From contig JACPOS010000019.1 of the NCBI GenBank assembly GCA_016191395.1, positions 1 to 64,000 on the forward strand: a stretch of 64,000 bases of DNA, read 5' to 3'. Made by a program: the position numbers and the translations under genes. A model generated the notes under the pieces. The model searched no databases and had not been told where the DNA came from. It was given only the letters and a program-made list of their open reading frames with translations. Shown here piece after piece: positions 46,858 to 56,108 of this stretch (positions within the stretch are counted from its first letter, which is position 1; every line of letters starts with the position of its first letter). Source of the DNA: Chloroflexota bacterium. Lineage in GTDB: Bacteria > Chloroflexota > Limnocylindria > Limnocylindrales > CSP1-4.

Positions 46858-47691
46858 CTACCGCTCAGCTAGGTACGCGTCCAGGCGGTCGAACACGACG
46901 CCGTGGAGGGCCTTCGCCTCGGCGATGAACTGCTCCAGCATCGCCATCCGGTGCCCGCGCCCGATGCACTCCGGGTGCATCGTGATCGTCAGCAGGCCGC
47001 CCGGCGCGTGCTCGTGGGCGTAGCGGAGCTCGCCCGTCCAGATCTCGATTACCTTCGACGGCGCAGACAGCCCGTCGCGATTTGGACCGGGCTCGAAGTG
47101 CGGCCAGTCGTCCAGCGCCCAGGAGATCGGCACCTCCAGGAGCGCGCTCTCGGGGCCGAACGTGGAGCCGTCCGTCATCGAGTGCTGGTCGCCGAGCCGC
47201 ACGCGGTACGGGCGGTAGTCGTCGGCCATGAGCGACGAGTCGTACTCGAAGCCCGCGCCCAGCACGAGATCCAGCGTCACCGGCCCCAGGGCCCAGTACG
47301 GCGCGCGGAACCCCTTCGGCGGGGCGCCGGTCGCGCGCCGGACGGCCTCCACGGAGCGCTCCAGGATCGTCGACTGCTCCTCGCCGTTCAGCTGCGAGAA
47401 GTCCTCGTGGTACCAGCCGTGGCAGGCCAGCTCGTGGCCGCCGGCGAGGATCGCCGCGGTGTTGTCCGGGAACGTCTCCAGGGTGTGGCCCGGCACGAAC
47501 CAGGTCGAGGGGATCCGCTCGCGCTCCAGGAGCTCCAGGATCCGCGGCACGCCGACCCGTGGCCCGAACTCGCCGTGCGACAGCTTCACCGGTGAATCCC
47601 CGCGACGGATCCCGTCGGAGATCGCGTCGCTGTCAAATGTGAGCGCGACGGTGAGGCGCGGCCGGGTCACGGGCGCGATGGTACGGCGCAT
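46858..47691 (-). CDS. Polysaccharide deacetylase (NodB fold)
   Basis: A 277-residue carbohydrate esterase 4-type enzyme. Motif 1 is ALTFDSDA (the Asp pair region), motif 2 CHGWYH (HxxxH metal site), motif 3 [10 protein letters not shown], and [14 protein letters not shown] supplies the C-terminal His. The spacing is closer to the PuuE/peptidoglycan deacetylase-like group than to chitin deacetylases. It has no signal peptide, so it acts in the cytoplasm or is mis-started. The ATG is at 47691; a GTG seven codons in, directly after a TACCAT element, is an alternative. Divergent from dnaJ. Confidence 0.82.
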   Translation of the reverse strand: MRRTIAPVTRPRLTVALTFDSDAISDGIRRGDSPVKLSHGEFGPRVGVPRILELLERERIPSTWFVPGHTLETFPDNTAAILAGGHELACHGWYHEDFSQLNGEEQSTILERSVEAVRRATGAPPKGFRAPYWALGPVTLDLVLGAGFEYDSSLMADDYRPYRVRLGDQHSMTDGSTFGPESALLEVPISWALDDWPHFEPGPNRDGLSAPSKVIEIWTGELRYAHEHAPGGLLTITMHPECIGRGHRMAMLEQFIAEAKALHGVVFDRLDAYLAER

Positions 47692-47729
47692 CGCCCGCTG
47701 CAGGGCGCCCGCCCGTATTCTTCCGAGCG

Positions 47730-48827
47730 ATGGCGATCGGCGACTACTACGAGCTCCTCGGCGTGGAACGCACCGCGTCCGAGGCCGACATCAAGAAGGC
47801 GTACCGCAGGCTGGCGCAGCGGTGGCATCCGGACGTGAACCAGGAGCCCGAGGCGCACGACAGGTTCAAGGCGATCAACGAGGCCTACCAGGTCCTCTCC
47901 GACCCCGAACGGCGGCAGCGCTACGACGTGTTCGGCGTGGCGGGCGCGCAGGCGGAGCCGGGTCCGGGCTTCGGCGGGTTCGCCGACATCTTCGATGCGT
48001 TCTTCGGGGGAACCCAGGGCGGCGTGCGCCGCGGCCGCCCGGCGGCCGGCTCCGACCTTCGCTACGACCTGCGAATCACGTTCGAGGAGGCGATCCTCGG
48101 GACGCAGAAGGAGATCGAGTTCCCGGTGCTGGCGCGCTGCGAGACGTGCGGCGGCAACGGCGCGAAGCCGGGCACGGAGCCGATCACCTGCCCGCAGTGC
48201 AACGGCCGGGGCGAGATCCGCGGGGTGCGCAACACGATGCTCGGCCAGATGATCAACGTGACCACCTGCCCGCGCTGCAAGGGCGACGGCCGCATCGTCG
48301 AGACGCCGTGCGAGACCTGCCGGGGCGAGGGCCGGACCGAGCGCAAGCGGACGCTCCAGGTGACGATCCCGCCGGGGATCGACGAGGGCCACCAGATCCG
48401 GCTGTCCAACGAGGGCGAGGCGGGTCCGCGGGGCGGGCTTGCCGGCTCGCTGTACGTGGCGGTCCACGTCACGCCGCACCAGGCACTCCGGCGCGACGGC
48501 ACGGAGCTGATCTACGAGACCTCGGTCGGGCTCGCGCAGGCGGCGCTCGGGACCACGATCCTCGTGCCGACCGTGGAAGGCGAGGAGAGCGTCGAGGTCA
48601 AGTCTGGCACGCAGCCGGGCACCGAGATCCGGCTGCGAGGCAAGGGCGTGCCGTACCTGCGCCGGCCGGGGCAGCGCGGCGACCTGCACGTGATCGTCGA
48701 CGTCGCCGTGCCGAGCCGCCTCTCGCGGGCGCAGCGCGAGGCGCTGGAGGCGTACGCCGACGCGTCCGGTGAGATCGTCACGGAATCGACCAGCATCCTG
48801 GATCGCGTGCGGGGCAAGAAAGCCTAG
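47730..48827 (+). CDS. dnaJ: Chaperone DnaJ (Hsp40)
   Basis: A 365-residue full-length DnaJ. The J domain (2-70) contains [24 protein letters not shown] and the HPD motif (WHPDVN). A short Gly-rich segment follows ([15 protein letters not shown]). There are four zinc-finger repeats: [24 protein letters not shown] and CETCRGEG. The C-terminal substrate domains are complete. It lies apart from the dnaK operon and is followed directly by prmA. The ATG comes 8 bases after a TATTCT -10 element; no CIRCE precedes it. Confidence 0.97.
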   Translation: MAIGDYYELLGVERTASEADIKKAYRRLAQRWHPDVNQEPEAHDRFKAINEAYQVLSDPERRQRYDVFGVAGAQAEPGPGFGGFADIFDAFFGGTQGGVRRGRPAAGSDLRYDLRITFEEAILGTQKEIEFPVLARCETCGGNGAKPGTEPITCPQCNGRGEIRGVRNTMLGQMINVTTCPRCKGDGRIVETPCETCRGEGRTERKRTLQVTIPPGIDEGHQIRLSNEGEAGPRGGLAGSLYVAVHVTPHQALRRDGTELIYETSVGLAQAALGTTILVPTVEGEESVEVKSGTQPGTEIRLRGKGVPYLRRPGQRGDLHVIVDVAVPSRLSRAQREALEAYADASGEIVTESTSILDRVRGKKA

Positions 48828-48905
48828 GTGCTCCCTCGACCTCCGGGACCCGGCGGGCGACCCCGATCACGCTCGGGGGCGACGCCCCCGCGGCCTTCCG
48901 GTCGG

Positions 48906-49829
48906 ATGGGCCGGTGGCTGGAGCTCACCGTCGAATCGGACATCGAGGCGGTCGAGGCGGTGTGCGAGATCCTCGCCCGCGTGGCGCCCGGCGGCACCAG
49001 CGTGGAGCCGGGCTTCGAGCTCGTGGAGGACGGGCTCGGCGCGAGGATCGACACGAACCGGCCAGCGACGATTCGCGCCTACGTGCCGGCGCTCGATCGG
49101 GCAGCGGCGGATCACGCCGTCGCGATCGTCTCGGAGGCGCTCGGCCACCTGCAGGCGTTCAACCTCCGGCCAATCGGCGAGCTCCGCACCACGGTCGTCG
49201 ACGAGGCCGACTGGGCGGAGGCGTGGAAGGAGCACTTCCACGTCCTTCGCCTCGGGCGACGGCTGGTGATCAAGCCGAGCTGGGAGCGCCACCAGCGCGG
49301 CGCGGACGACGAGGTGGTGATCGACCTGGATCCCGGGATGGCGTTCGGCACCGGGCTGCACCCCACGACCCGGCTCTGCCTGGAGGCACTGGAGGCGAGG
49401 GCGGATCGCGGACCCCTGGGGCGCGCGCTGGATGTGGGCTGTGGCTCGGGCATCCTGTCCATCGCGGCGGTGAAGCTGGGGGCGACGCGCGCCGTCGGCG
49501 TGGACATCGACCCGATCGCCATCGAGGCGACGCTGGCGAACGCGCGACACAACCGGGCCGGCAAGCGGGTGCGCGCGCACGAGGGCAGCGTGCCGACCGA
49601 CCGGGGCCCGTTCGACCTGGTCCTCGCCAACCTCATCGCGGGCCTGCTCGTGGAGCTGGCGGCACCGCTTGCCGCCGAGCTGGTCCCGGGCGGGACGCTC
49701 ATCGCATCGGGCATCTTCATCGACCGGGAGCCGGAGGTGCGCGCGGCCCTGGAGAGCGCCGGCCTGCGGATCACGGGTCGCCGCCACGAGACCGACTGGG
49801 TCGCGCTGGAGGCCATCGGCCCCGCCTGA
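48906..49829 (+). CDS. prmA: Ribosomal protein L11 methyltransferase PrmA
   Basis: 307 residues from the ATG at 48906, where family homology begins (MGRWLELTVESDIEAVEAV). A GTG at 48828 would add 26 low-complexity residues. The SAM site is DVGCGSGILSIAAVKLGA, with VDIDPIAIEATLANARHN and the catalytic-site motif NLIAGLL. DPGMAFGTGLHPTTRLCLEAL is the PrmA hallmark. dnaJ-prmA is a common gene pair. The repeat element at 49876 follows the stop. Confidence 0.94.
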   Translation: MGRWLELTVESDIEAVEAVCEILARVAPGGTSVEPGFELVEDGLGARIDTNRPATIRAYVPALDRAAADHAVAIVSEALGHLQAFNLRPIGELRTTVVDEADWAEAWKEHFHVLRLGRRLVIKPSWERHQRGADDEVVIDLDPGMAFGTGLHPTTRLCLEALEARADRGPLGRALDVGCGSGILSIAAVKLGATRAVGVDIDPIAIEATLANARHNRAGKRVRAHEGSVPTDRGPFDLVLANLIAGLLVELAAPLAAELVPGGTLIASGIFIDREPEVRAALESAGLRITGRRHETDWVALEAIGPA

Positions 49830-49875
49830 GTGTGCGCCCCACGCCGGCGGCCCAATCGACCCCGCGCCCCGCGCA

Positions 49876-50040
49876 CCTCCGCCAAATTCCCACCCGGCGC
49901 ACGTTGGTCAGCGCTGCGCCGCCGCAGGCGCCGAGTCTCACGCTCATCTGCCCCGCGGATTCCTGACGTTCGGCCGTCCGGTGCATGGCTGACACAAATC
50001 CGTTGACCAAGGTGAGCGCCGTGGCAATCTGGCGGAAACC
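49876..50040. repeat. Intergenic repeat element with inverted ends (copy 3 of 3)
   Basis: The left end (49876-49910) reads CCTCCGCCAAATTCCCACCC then GGCGCACGTTGGTCA. The right end (49987-50040), reverse-complemented, reads GGTTTCCGCCAGATTGCCAC then GGCGCTCACCTTGGTCAACGG. Outer span about 165 bases, almost the same as copy 1 at 3541-3703 (163). It fills the 246-base gap between prmA and the next gene, whose -10 element begins 22 bases after it. Confidence 0.6.
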
Positions 50041-50075
50041 GACCGAGCGGCTGTCGCCAACTACAATCTCGCCCG

Positions 50076-50540
50076 ATGCCCCAGGCCCTCACCCCCCTGT
50101 TTCTGGTCGCGCACATCGCGCTCGCGATCACCCTGTTCGTGCCGTCGCTGCTGCTGCCGTTCAGCTTCCGCTCGCGGCGCGGGTCGCTGGCGCCCGAGCG
50201 ATCCGGACGGTTCGTGCGCCTGCTCATCGCGCTGCAGTCGCGCGGCACCGTCTGGATCGGCGCGGGGTTGGCGATCAGTGGCATCGCGCTCATCGCATCG
50301 CTAGGCGTCACGGTGCTGGGGCAACCGTGGCTGCTGGTGGCGGTGGCGATCTACACGTTCAACCTCGCCGTCGCGTATTTCGTCCAGGTGCCGCGCCTTC
50401 GCAGCCTGATCGGCCTGCGGTCCGGGAGCGACCCCCGCTGGCCGGATCTCGCCCGGAGGCAGCGCTACATCTCGTATGTGATGGCCGGGCTCGTGGGTAC
50501 CATCGGGTTCCTGATGAGCTCGAAGCCGGTCCTCTGGTGA
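50076..50540 (+). CDS. Four-helix membrane protein, unknown function
   Basis: 154 residues. Helices lie near 5-30 (PLFLVAHIALAITLFVPSLLL), 60-80 (GTVWIGAGLAISGIALIASL), 84-106 and 132-150. The ATG lies 8 bases after TACAAT (50062-50067), with no ribosome site. It is coupled by GTGA to the HIT gene and thus to the lipoprotein after it. The layout of His near the first helix (VAHIALA) resembles DUF2269-type heme-copper-related membrane proteins, but I would not assign it. Confidence 0.6.
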   Translation: MPQALTPLFLVAHIALAITLFVPSLLLPFSFRSRRGSLAPERSGRFVRLLIALQSRGTVWIGAGLAISGIALIASLGVTVLGQPWLLVAVAIYTFNLAVAYFVQVPRLRSLIGLRSGSDPRWPDLARRQRYISYVMAGLVGTIGFLMSSKPVLW

Positions 50541-50941
50541 GCGCCTCGGACGCCGCGGGCACCAGCCCCGGCGCCGGCGCCCGGGCGCCGCGGCGGGACC
50601 CGAGCTGCCTGTTCTGCCGCATCGTCGCCGGCGAGCTCTCCTCGACCAAGGTCGCCGAGGACGACCTCGCGATCGCGATCCGGGACATCGCGCCCCGCGC
50701 CCCGACCCACATCCTGGTCCTCCCGCGCGACCACGTCCCGTCCGCCGCCGACCTCACGGACGCCGATGCGCCACTCGTCGGGCGGCTGTTCGCGCTGGCG
50801 GCGGAGATCGCCCGATCCGAGGGCATCGCCGACGGCGGCTACCGCATCGTGACGAACGTCGGAACGTGGGGCGGCCAGACCGTGGACCACCTCCACTTCC
50901 ACCTCATGGGGGGCCGCGCCTTCGACTGGCCCCCGGGATGA
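50537..50941 (+). CDS. HIT-family (HINT-like) nucleotide hydrolase
   Basis: A 134-residue histidine-triad protein. FCRIVAGELSSTKVAEDDLAIAIRDI starts the domain and the triad HLHFHL lies near residues 122-127, in VDHLHFHLMGG. HINT enzymes hydrolyse AMP-lysine or adenosine 5'-phosphoramidates. A CxxC (CLFC) precedes the domain as in many bacterial HINTs. The start GTG overlaps the upstream stop and its stop overlaps the next ATG, so the three genes form a tight operon. Confidence 0.9.
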   Translation: MSASDAAGTSPGAGARAPRRDPSCLFCRIVAGELSSTKVAEDDLAIAIRDIAPRAPTHILVLPRDHVPSAADLTDADAPLVGRLFALAAEIARSEGIADGGYRIVTNVGTWGGQTVDHLHFHLMGGRAFDWPPG

Positions 50942-51471
50942 GGCCGCGGCGCCGCGTCCTCGCACTGCTGGCGGCGGCCGTCGTGTTCGTCGGCGCCTGC
51001 GCCGGCACCACCGCGCGTACGACGTTTCCGCCCCTCGGCTCGACGCCGCGACCGGTGGGCGATGCGACCGCCGCGACGTCGCGCCAGGTCGTCGGTGCGC
51101 TCGCGGCCGTCGGGTTCCAGGGTGTCGACGCGATCCGCCAGTACCGGCCGCCCGAGGGAGCGATTCTCGCCGGCGCGCCGCGATCCGTCCTCCAGGCAAC
51201 GCTGCCGGACGACCCGGCGCACGGCTTCATCGTGATCTACGCCCTCGCCTCTGACGCAGCAGCCCAGGCGGCCGCGGAGGATCAGGCCGCCTACGTGGCG
51301 AGCGGGCCGGGACGGGTCCAGTTCACGCCGGACGCGCATTTCGTGCTGCGGGTCGCCAGCTCGACGGTGGTCTTCTTCTGGTGGTCGCCCGGCGCGGCCC
51401 TCGACCAGCGAACGAAGGACATCGAGGCCGCGCTCGGGAACGTCGGCACGGAGGTCCCGGTCCGGGGCTGA
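50938..51471 (+). CDS. Putative lipoprotein, unknown function
   Basis: 177 residues. The signal peptide RRRVLALLAAAVVFVGAC ends in a lipobox (VGAC). The mature part has an Ala/Thr-rich N-terminal region and a single domain (RQVVGALAAVGFQGVDAIRQYRP, FIVIYALASDAAAQAAAEDQAAYV, STVVFFWWSPG) resembling small alpha/beta folds of secreted proteins. It is coupled to the HIT gene (ATGA) and convergent with the acyl-CoA synthetase gene by four bases. Confidence 0.65.
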   Translation: MRPRRRVLALLAAAVVFVGACAGTTARTTFPPLGSTPRPVGDATAATSRQVVGALAAVGFQGVDAIRQYRPPEGAILAGAPRSVLQATLPDDPAHGFIVIYALASDAAAQAAAEDQAAYVASGPGRVQFTPDAHFVLRVASSTVVFFWWSPGAALDQRTKDIEAALGNVGTEVPVRG

Positions 51472-51475
51472 CGGC

Positions 51476-53137
51476 CTACGAAGCGGTGACGCGCAGCGGC
51501 GCCTCGACGGTCGCCCAGGCGCGGACCTGGTCGCGCCGAACCTTCAGCGTGTGTGTCCGCGGGAAGTCCGAATCGGGCCAGAGCCGCCAGCCCGCGATCC
51601 GCTGGTTGGCACCGAGGGTGGCATTTGCCGCCTTCACGGCCGCGTCGAGGAGGGCGCGCAGCTCGGCCGGCGGGTCGGTCGGGTCGAAGCCGAGGGGCTC
51701 GCCCGGCTGTCGAATGGCCGAGCCCGAGGGCGCCAGCACCACGGCGTCGATGCGGCCGGGCCTGGTTTCGACCACCACCGACTCGCGCACGCCGGCGATC
51801 CGGAGCGCGTTCTCGATGTCCTCCGGGTACACGTTGAAGCCGTTGGGCAGGACGATCATGTCCTTCTTCCGGCCCGAGAGGATCAGGCGGCCCGCCGGGT
51901 CGAGATGGCCGATGTCCCCGGTCTTGTACCAGCCGTCCTCGGTGAACGCCGCGGCCGTCTCCTCGGGCGCCTGCCAGTAGCCCTTGAACAGCATCGTGCC
52001 CTTGAACTGGACCTCGCCGTCCTCGGCGAGCCGCATGTTGACGCCCTCCGGCGGTCGGCCGACGGTGCCCAGGCCGTGATCCTGGAGCGTCGTGCACGCG
52101 CCCGTCCCCGTCTCGGTCGCCCCGTAGCCCTGCAGCACGATGACGCCCAGGTCCTCCCAGGCCTGCTGGAGGGCGGGCGGCAGGAACGCTCCGGCCGACA
52201 CGAACAGCCTGAGCCCGCCGCCGAGGCGCGCATGGACACTCCGGAACAGGAGCCGGCGCATCCCCATCGGCAGCCGCCGGGCGACCCGGCGCAGCCGTTC
52301 GAACGTCTTCCGGCGACCAGCGCGGTCGACCTCGCGCTCGATGCCGCTCCAGAAGAGGTCGAGCGCCTGGGGCACGAGGACCATCGAGGTGACGTGGTGA
52401 TCGCGCAGCGTCTCGAACATGACCCTTGGGTTGAGGCTGCGCAGGTACAGGATGTTGGCCCCGACCGACAGGGCGTAGAACAGGCCGACCGACTGCTCGA
52501 AGAGGTGCGACAGCGGGAGCAGGGACACGATCCGGTGGTGCAGCCGCGGGATGATGCGATGGTACGACTCGATCGTCGCGATCGAGTTGTCGTGGGCGAG
52601 CATCACGCCCTTCGGCGTGCCGGTGGTGCCCGACGTGAAGATGAGCTGGAAGAGCTCATCCGGTCGCGGTCGCGGCCAGCCGGCCACCTGCTCCGCCCAG
52701 TCGGCGGGCAGGTCGCCGTCGGGGTTGGCGGTCAGCGCGTCGAGCGTCGTGGTGGGGAAGCGGTCGAGGCCGGCAGTCGCCGGATTGGGCGCCTCGCGGC
52801 CCGTTCCGACGACCAGATGCTTGGCCCCGGACTTGCGAACGATGCCCTCGACGGCGGCCGCCGACATCCGGAGATCGAGGGGCACGTAGATCAGCCGCGC
52901 ACGGATGGCGCCGAAGTACGTCGCGGCGAGCTCCGGTGACGAGGTCGCCCACGTGAGCACCCGATCGCCGGGCTCCAGGCCCAGGGCGCGCAGCCGGTAG
53001 GCCGCCGCGCGGGATCGGCGGTCGAAGTCCCGGTACGTCCAGCCGTCGCTCGTGCCCTCGTCCCGGCGGATCGCCATGGCGCGCTGATCGCCGAATCTCG
53101 CCACCGCGTCGTCCACGAGGTCCAGCAGCGTCTCCAT
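51476..53137 (-). CDS. AMP-dependent acyl-CoA synthetase (fatty-acid ligase type)
   Basis: A 553-residue adenylate-forming enzyme. The P-loop motif is IFTSGTTGTPKGVMLAH, A5 is GYGATETG, A7 is YKTGDIGHLDPAGRLILSGRKKDMIVLPNG and A10 is RTHTLKVRRDQV (catalytic Lys). Substrate is probably a long- or medium-chain fatty acid, judged from overall similarity to FadD-like enzymes; not proven. The ATG at 53137 follows a TAGGCT -10 element by seven bases; an in-frame start at 53155 lies upstream of that element. Divergent from the epimerase gene, with a palindromic site between. Confidence 0.88.
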   Translation of the reverse strand: METLLDLVDDAVARFGDQRAMAIRRDEGTSDGWTYRDFDRRSRAAAYRLRALGLEPGDRVLTWATSSPELAATYFGAIRARLIYVPLDLRMSAAAVEGIVRKSGAKHLVVGTGREAPNPATAGLDRFPTTTLDALTANPDGDLPADWAEQVAGWPRPRPDELFQLIFTSGTTGTPKGVMLAHDNSIATIESYHRIIPRLHHRIVSLLPLSHLFEQSVGLFYALSVGANILYLRSLNPRVMFETLRDHHVTSMVLVPQALDLFWSGIEREVDRAGRRKTFERLRRVARRLPMGMRRLLFRSVHARLGGGLRLFVSAGAFLPPALQQAWEDLGVIVLQGYGATETGTGACTTLQDHGLGTVGRPPEGVNMRLAEDGEVQFKGTMLFKGYWQAPEETAAAFTEDGWYKTGDIGHLDPAGRLILSGRKKDMIVLPNGFNVYPEDIENALRIAGVRESVVVETRPGRIDAVVLAPSGSAIRQPGEPLGFDPTDPPAELRALLDAAVKAANATLGANQRIAGWRLWPDSDFPRTHTLKVRRDQVRAWATVEAPLRVTAS

Positions 53138-53185
53138 CGCGGGAAGCCTACCCACCCTTCATGGGCCCCGCCGAAGCAACGCTTC

Positions 53186-53205
53186 GTGCTACTATCCAGT
53201 AGCAC
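53186..53205. promoter_or_regulatory. Possible operator between divergent acyl-CoA synthetase and epimerase genes
   Basis: GTGCTACT (53186-53193), ATCC, AGTAGCAC (53198-53205) is a perfect 8-base inverted repeat with a 4-base centre. It lies 49 bases from the start of the synthetase and 28 from that of the epimerase. It could bind a TetR- or FadR-type repressor of both genes, or form a leader hairpin for the epimerase gene. No regulator is encoded adjacent. Confidence 0.45.
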
Positions 53206-53232
53206 ATTATTGTCCTCGAGGAGGGCCGGGAC

Positions 53233-54156
53233 ATGACTGGACACCGAGTCGCGGTCACGGGTGCGTTTGGGTACACCGGACGGGCGCTCGCCGAGCAACT
53301 CCTCGCCGCCGGGCACGAGGTCGTGACCCTCACGCGGCGCCGAGGCGTGGGCGACCCCCTGCAGGCGCGCCTCATCGTGCATGCCATCGAGGGCGTGGCC
53401 GGGAACGTGCTCGCGGCGAGCCTCGAAGGCGTGGATACGCTCTTCAACACGTACTGGCTAAGGTTTCCGCGCGGGACGGAGACGTTCGAGGGCGTCCTGG
53501 CAAACTCCGCGGCCCTGCTCGAGGCGGCGCGGACGGCAGGCGTCCGTCGGATCGTCCACGTGAGCGTGATCAACGCAACGCTGGATGCCGAGACCCCGTA
53601 CGTCCGCGCCAAGGCCGCGCTCGAGGCCCTCGTGCGGTCCAGCGGGCTGGAGTGGGTGTTCGTGCGCCCGACGCTCCTGTACGGGCCGGGCGACATCCTG
53701 ATCAACAACCTCGCGTGGGCGCTTCGCAGGCTCCCGATCTACGGGATGCCGGGCCGCGGTCGGTACACGGTCCAGCCCGTCCATGTCGATGACCTCGCGC
53801 GGATCTGCATCGACGCAGCGGACGGCGAGTCAGGTCGCGTCCTCGATGCTGCCGGGCCCGAGATCCTCCAGTACCGCGAGCTGGTCAACCTGATTCGCAC
53901 CGCCGTCGGCAGCCGGTCGATCGTCCTGCCGATGCCGCACGAAGTCGTGCTCGCCGCAGCCCGCCTCCTCGGCCTTCTGGTTCGCGATGTCGTGCTGACG
54001 CGCGATGAGATCCGCGAGCTGACCGCAAGCCTGCTGACCTCCAGTGAGCCGCCGCGCGGCTTGTTTCGCATCTCCGACTGGGTGCGCGAGAACGCCGATT
54101 CGCTCGGCCGCCGCTGGTCCGGCGAACTCGCTCGGAACTACCGCAACATCCGCTAG
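53233..54156 (+). CDS. NAD(P)-dependent epimerase/dehydratase (extended SDR)
   Basis: A 307-residue Rossmann protein. The dinucleotide motif is TGAFGYTGRALAEQLL (TGxxGxxG). VSVINATLDAETPYVRAKAALEALV takes the place of the YxxxK active-site region, with Tyr and Lys in PYVRAKA. VRPTLLYGPGD and RYTVQPVHVDDLARI are typical of atypical extended SDRs such as NDUFA9-like NAD(P)H-binding proteins. Substrate unknown. GAGGAGGG lies nine to ten bases before the ATG. Confidence 0.85.
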   Translation: MTGHRVAVTGAFGYTGRALAEQLLAAGHEVVTLTRRRGVGDPLQARLIVHAIEGVAGNVLAASLEGVDTLFNTYWLRFPRGTETFEGVLANSAALLEAARTAGVRRIVHVSVINATLDAETPYVRAKAALEALVRSSGLEWVFVRPTLLYGPGDILINNLAWALRRLPIYGMPGRGRYTVQPVHVDDLARICIDAADGESGRVLDAAGPEILQYRELVNLIRTAVGSRSIVLPMPHEVVLAAARLLGLLVRDVVLTRDEIRELTASLLTSSEPPRGLFRISDWVRENADSLGRRWSGELARNYRNIR

Positions 54157-54222
54157 GCCGATCGACTCGTCGCAATCGGCGGGTAACCGGCCGGTGATCG
54201 GCGAACCTGATCATGCCTCTCG

Positions 54223-54963
54223 ATGGACGGGCTGCGGGTCGGCAGGTCTCTTCGCGCGATCCGGATCCAGCTCCGGTTGCGCCAGGTCGACGTTGCCGAG
54301 CGAGCGCACGTCTCGCGCTCGTTCGTTTCCAAGGTGGAGCTCGGTCTGATCAGGACTTCTGACCTCGACCGCCTGGAGCGAATCTGTCGGGTGCTCGGGG
54401 CGGAGCTCGACGTCCGAATTCGATGGCGCGGCGAGGGCCTCGATCGGCTCCTCGACGAGGCGCACGCGATCCTCGTGGATCGCTCCGTGGGCGAGCTCCG
54501 CGCCTTGGGTTGGGAGGTGGCCGTCGAGGTCACGTTCAGCCACTTCGGAGACCGTGGGTCGATCGACATCTTCGGCTGGCACCCTGCCACTGCATCGATC
54601 CTGATCGTCGAGGTCAAGTCGGTCATTCCGGACTCTCAGGGCACGTTGATGCCCCTCGACCGGAAGACCAGGCTTGGCCTGACAATCGGCCGCGAGCGCA
54701 GCCTGGAGGGCAAGACGGTCTCGAAGCTGCTCGTCGTTGGTGATCGAACCGTCAATCGGCGCCGAGTGGGACGCCTTGCGTCGATGTTCGAGGCGGCACT
54801 GCCGGCGCGTGGGCATGCGGTCCGCCGCTGGCTCAAGGCTCCGACGGGGACCCTCGCCGGTATGCTCTTCCTGTCGGATTCTCCGCCGGGTGGCGTTCGG
54901 CGCGGGGGTGCCGGTCGTCTGCGTGTCAATCCGGCTCGACGAGGTCCTCCGAGGGTCGGATGA
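54223..54963 (+). CDS. HTH plus PD-(D/E)XK nuclease-like fusion protein (copy 2)
   Basis: 246 residues, paralogous to the protein at 39400-40134 and collinear with it without gaps across the key region. The HTH (residues 5-68) contains VAERAHVSRSFVSKVELGLI. The nuclease-like core has Glu102 (VEVTFS), Asp115 (RGSIDIFGWH), Glu130-x-Lys132 (LIVEVKSVIPD) and Gln139. LDRKTRLGLT and the C-terminal RRWLKAPTGTLAGMLFLSDS also match copy 1. The two copies are about 14 kb apart with unrelated neighbours, so they move or diversify independently. No ribosome site is obvious. Confidence 0.7.
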   Translation: MDGLRVGRSLRAIRIQLRLRQVDVAERAHVSRSFVSKVELGLIRTSDLDRLERICRVLGAELDVRIRWRGEGLDRLLDEAHAILVDRSVGELRALGWEVAVEVTFSHFGDRGSIDIFGWHPATASILIVEVKSVIPDSQGTLMPLDRKTRLGLTIGRERSLEGKTVSKLLVVGDRTVNRRRVGRLASMFEAALPARGHAVRRWLKAPTGTLAGMLFLSDSPPGGVRRGGAGRLRVNPARRGPPRVG

Positions 54964-55119
54964 CACCACGGGTGCCATCCAACGAGGCTGAAGGCTCGGA
55001 CTGGCCGCATCGGCCCTCGGCGAGCAACCGAATGCCACCGCCGGTGTCGTCCGGCGGAAGCTGGCTCGCATACGAAATGGCCACCGAGTGCCGCGCCGCC
55101 AAGCGCGTAGGCTCGCTCT

Positions 55120-55992
55120 ATGGGCTACCGGCGCTTCGAGTTCGACGGCGGGACGGTCGAATACCTCGTTGACGGCCCGCCCGACGCGACGGAGCTGCTG
55201 CTCTTCCACGTTGGCACGCCGTCCGCGGCCGTGCTGTACCCGGGCCTCGTCGCGGCGGCCGCGGCGCGCGGCATCCGAACCGCGGCCTACTCGCGCGGCG
55301 GGTATGGACGGTCGAGCCGTCGCCCGGGCCGCAGCGTCGCCGACGAGGCCGCGATCTCCGCGGCGCTCGTCGATCGACTCGGGTTCGAGCGCTTCATCAC
55401 CGTCGGCTGGTCCGGTGGCGGACCGGTGGCGCTCGCCTGCGCGGCGCTCCTCCCGGATCGGGTGGGGGCGTGCATGGCGCTGGCCAGCCTCGCCCCGCGG
55501 CTCGAGGCTGGCGCCGAATTCGATGCCTGGATCCCGGCCGACCAGCGCGCCGAGTGGGACACCCTCGCGAGCGACGATCAGTCCGCCCTCATCGACGACT
55601 TCGAGGCGCAGGTCGGGGTCATGAGCAGGATGACCCCGGCGCGACTGCGCGCGGTCGGCGGACCGCCCGACGCGCGTGCCGTCGCGTACCACCACCGCGA
55701 GGAGATCGCCCCGGCGCTCACCCGGTCGATGCGCAGGGCCGTGCTCCAGGGCCATGCCGGCTACCTCGACGACAACGTCGCACAGGCCCGCCCGTGGGGC
55801 TTCCGGGCCGCCGACATCCGGGTCCCGGTCGTGGTCCGGCACGGCGAGCTGGATCGGCTCGTGGACATTCGGCATGGCCGCTGGCTCGCCCGGACGATTC
55901 CCGGTGCGCGCGGTGTGTTCCTCCCCGACGCCGGGCATGGCTCCATCGCGCTGCCGTGGACGGAGGTGCTCGCGAACCTGCTCGACGTTTGA
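55120..55992 (+). CDS. Alpha/beta-fold hydrolase
   Basis: 290 residues. The nucleophile elbow is VGWSGGGPVAL (Ser in GWSGG). The acid is probably Asp in RHGELDRLV and the catalytic His is in PDAGHGSIAL. The oxyanion region is LFHVGTPSA near residue 29. A cap of about 100 residues lies between the elbow and the Asp. The catalytic type cannot be set more closely (esterase, haloperoxidase-like or epoxide hydrolase-like). The ATG lies six bases after a TAGGCT -10 element. Confidence 0.88.
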   Translation: MGYRRFEFDGGTVEYLVDGPPDATELLLFHVGTPSAAVLYPGLVAAAAARGIRTAAYSRGGYGRSSRRPGRSVADEAAISAALVDRLGFERFITVGWSGGGPVALACAALLPDRVGACMALASLAPRLEAGAEFDAWIPADQRAEWDTLASDDQSALIDDFEAQVGVMSRMTPARLRAVGGPPDARAVAYHHREEIAPALTRSMRRAVLQGHAGYLDDNVAQARPWGFRAADIRVPVVVRHGELDRLVDIRHGRWLARTIPGARGVFLPDAGHGSIALPWTEVLANLLDV

Positions 55993-56108
55993 CCCGCATT
56001 TGAGCGTGTGCCACACTCCGGCGGCCCTTTCGGGGGACGCACTGAAGCCGTCGGGCAACGAGCTTTGGGTGTGCCGCAGATCGATCGCCCGAGGAGGTGA
56101 ATCCCGGA

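Noticed and set aside
47690-47730. CIRCE operator before dnaJ
   Set aside because: No TTAGCACTC/GAGTGCTAA pair was found there; only a -10-like TATTCT.
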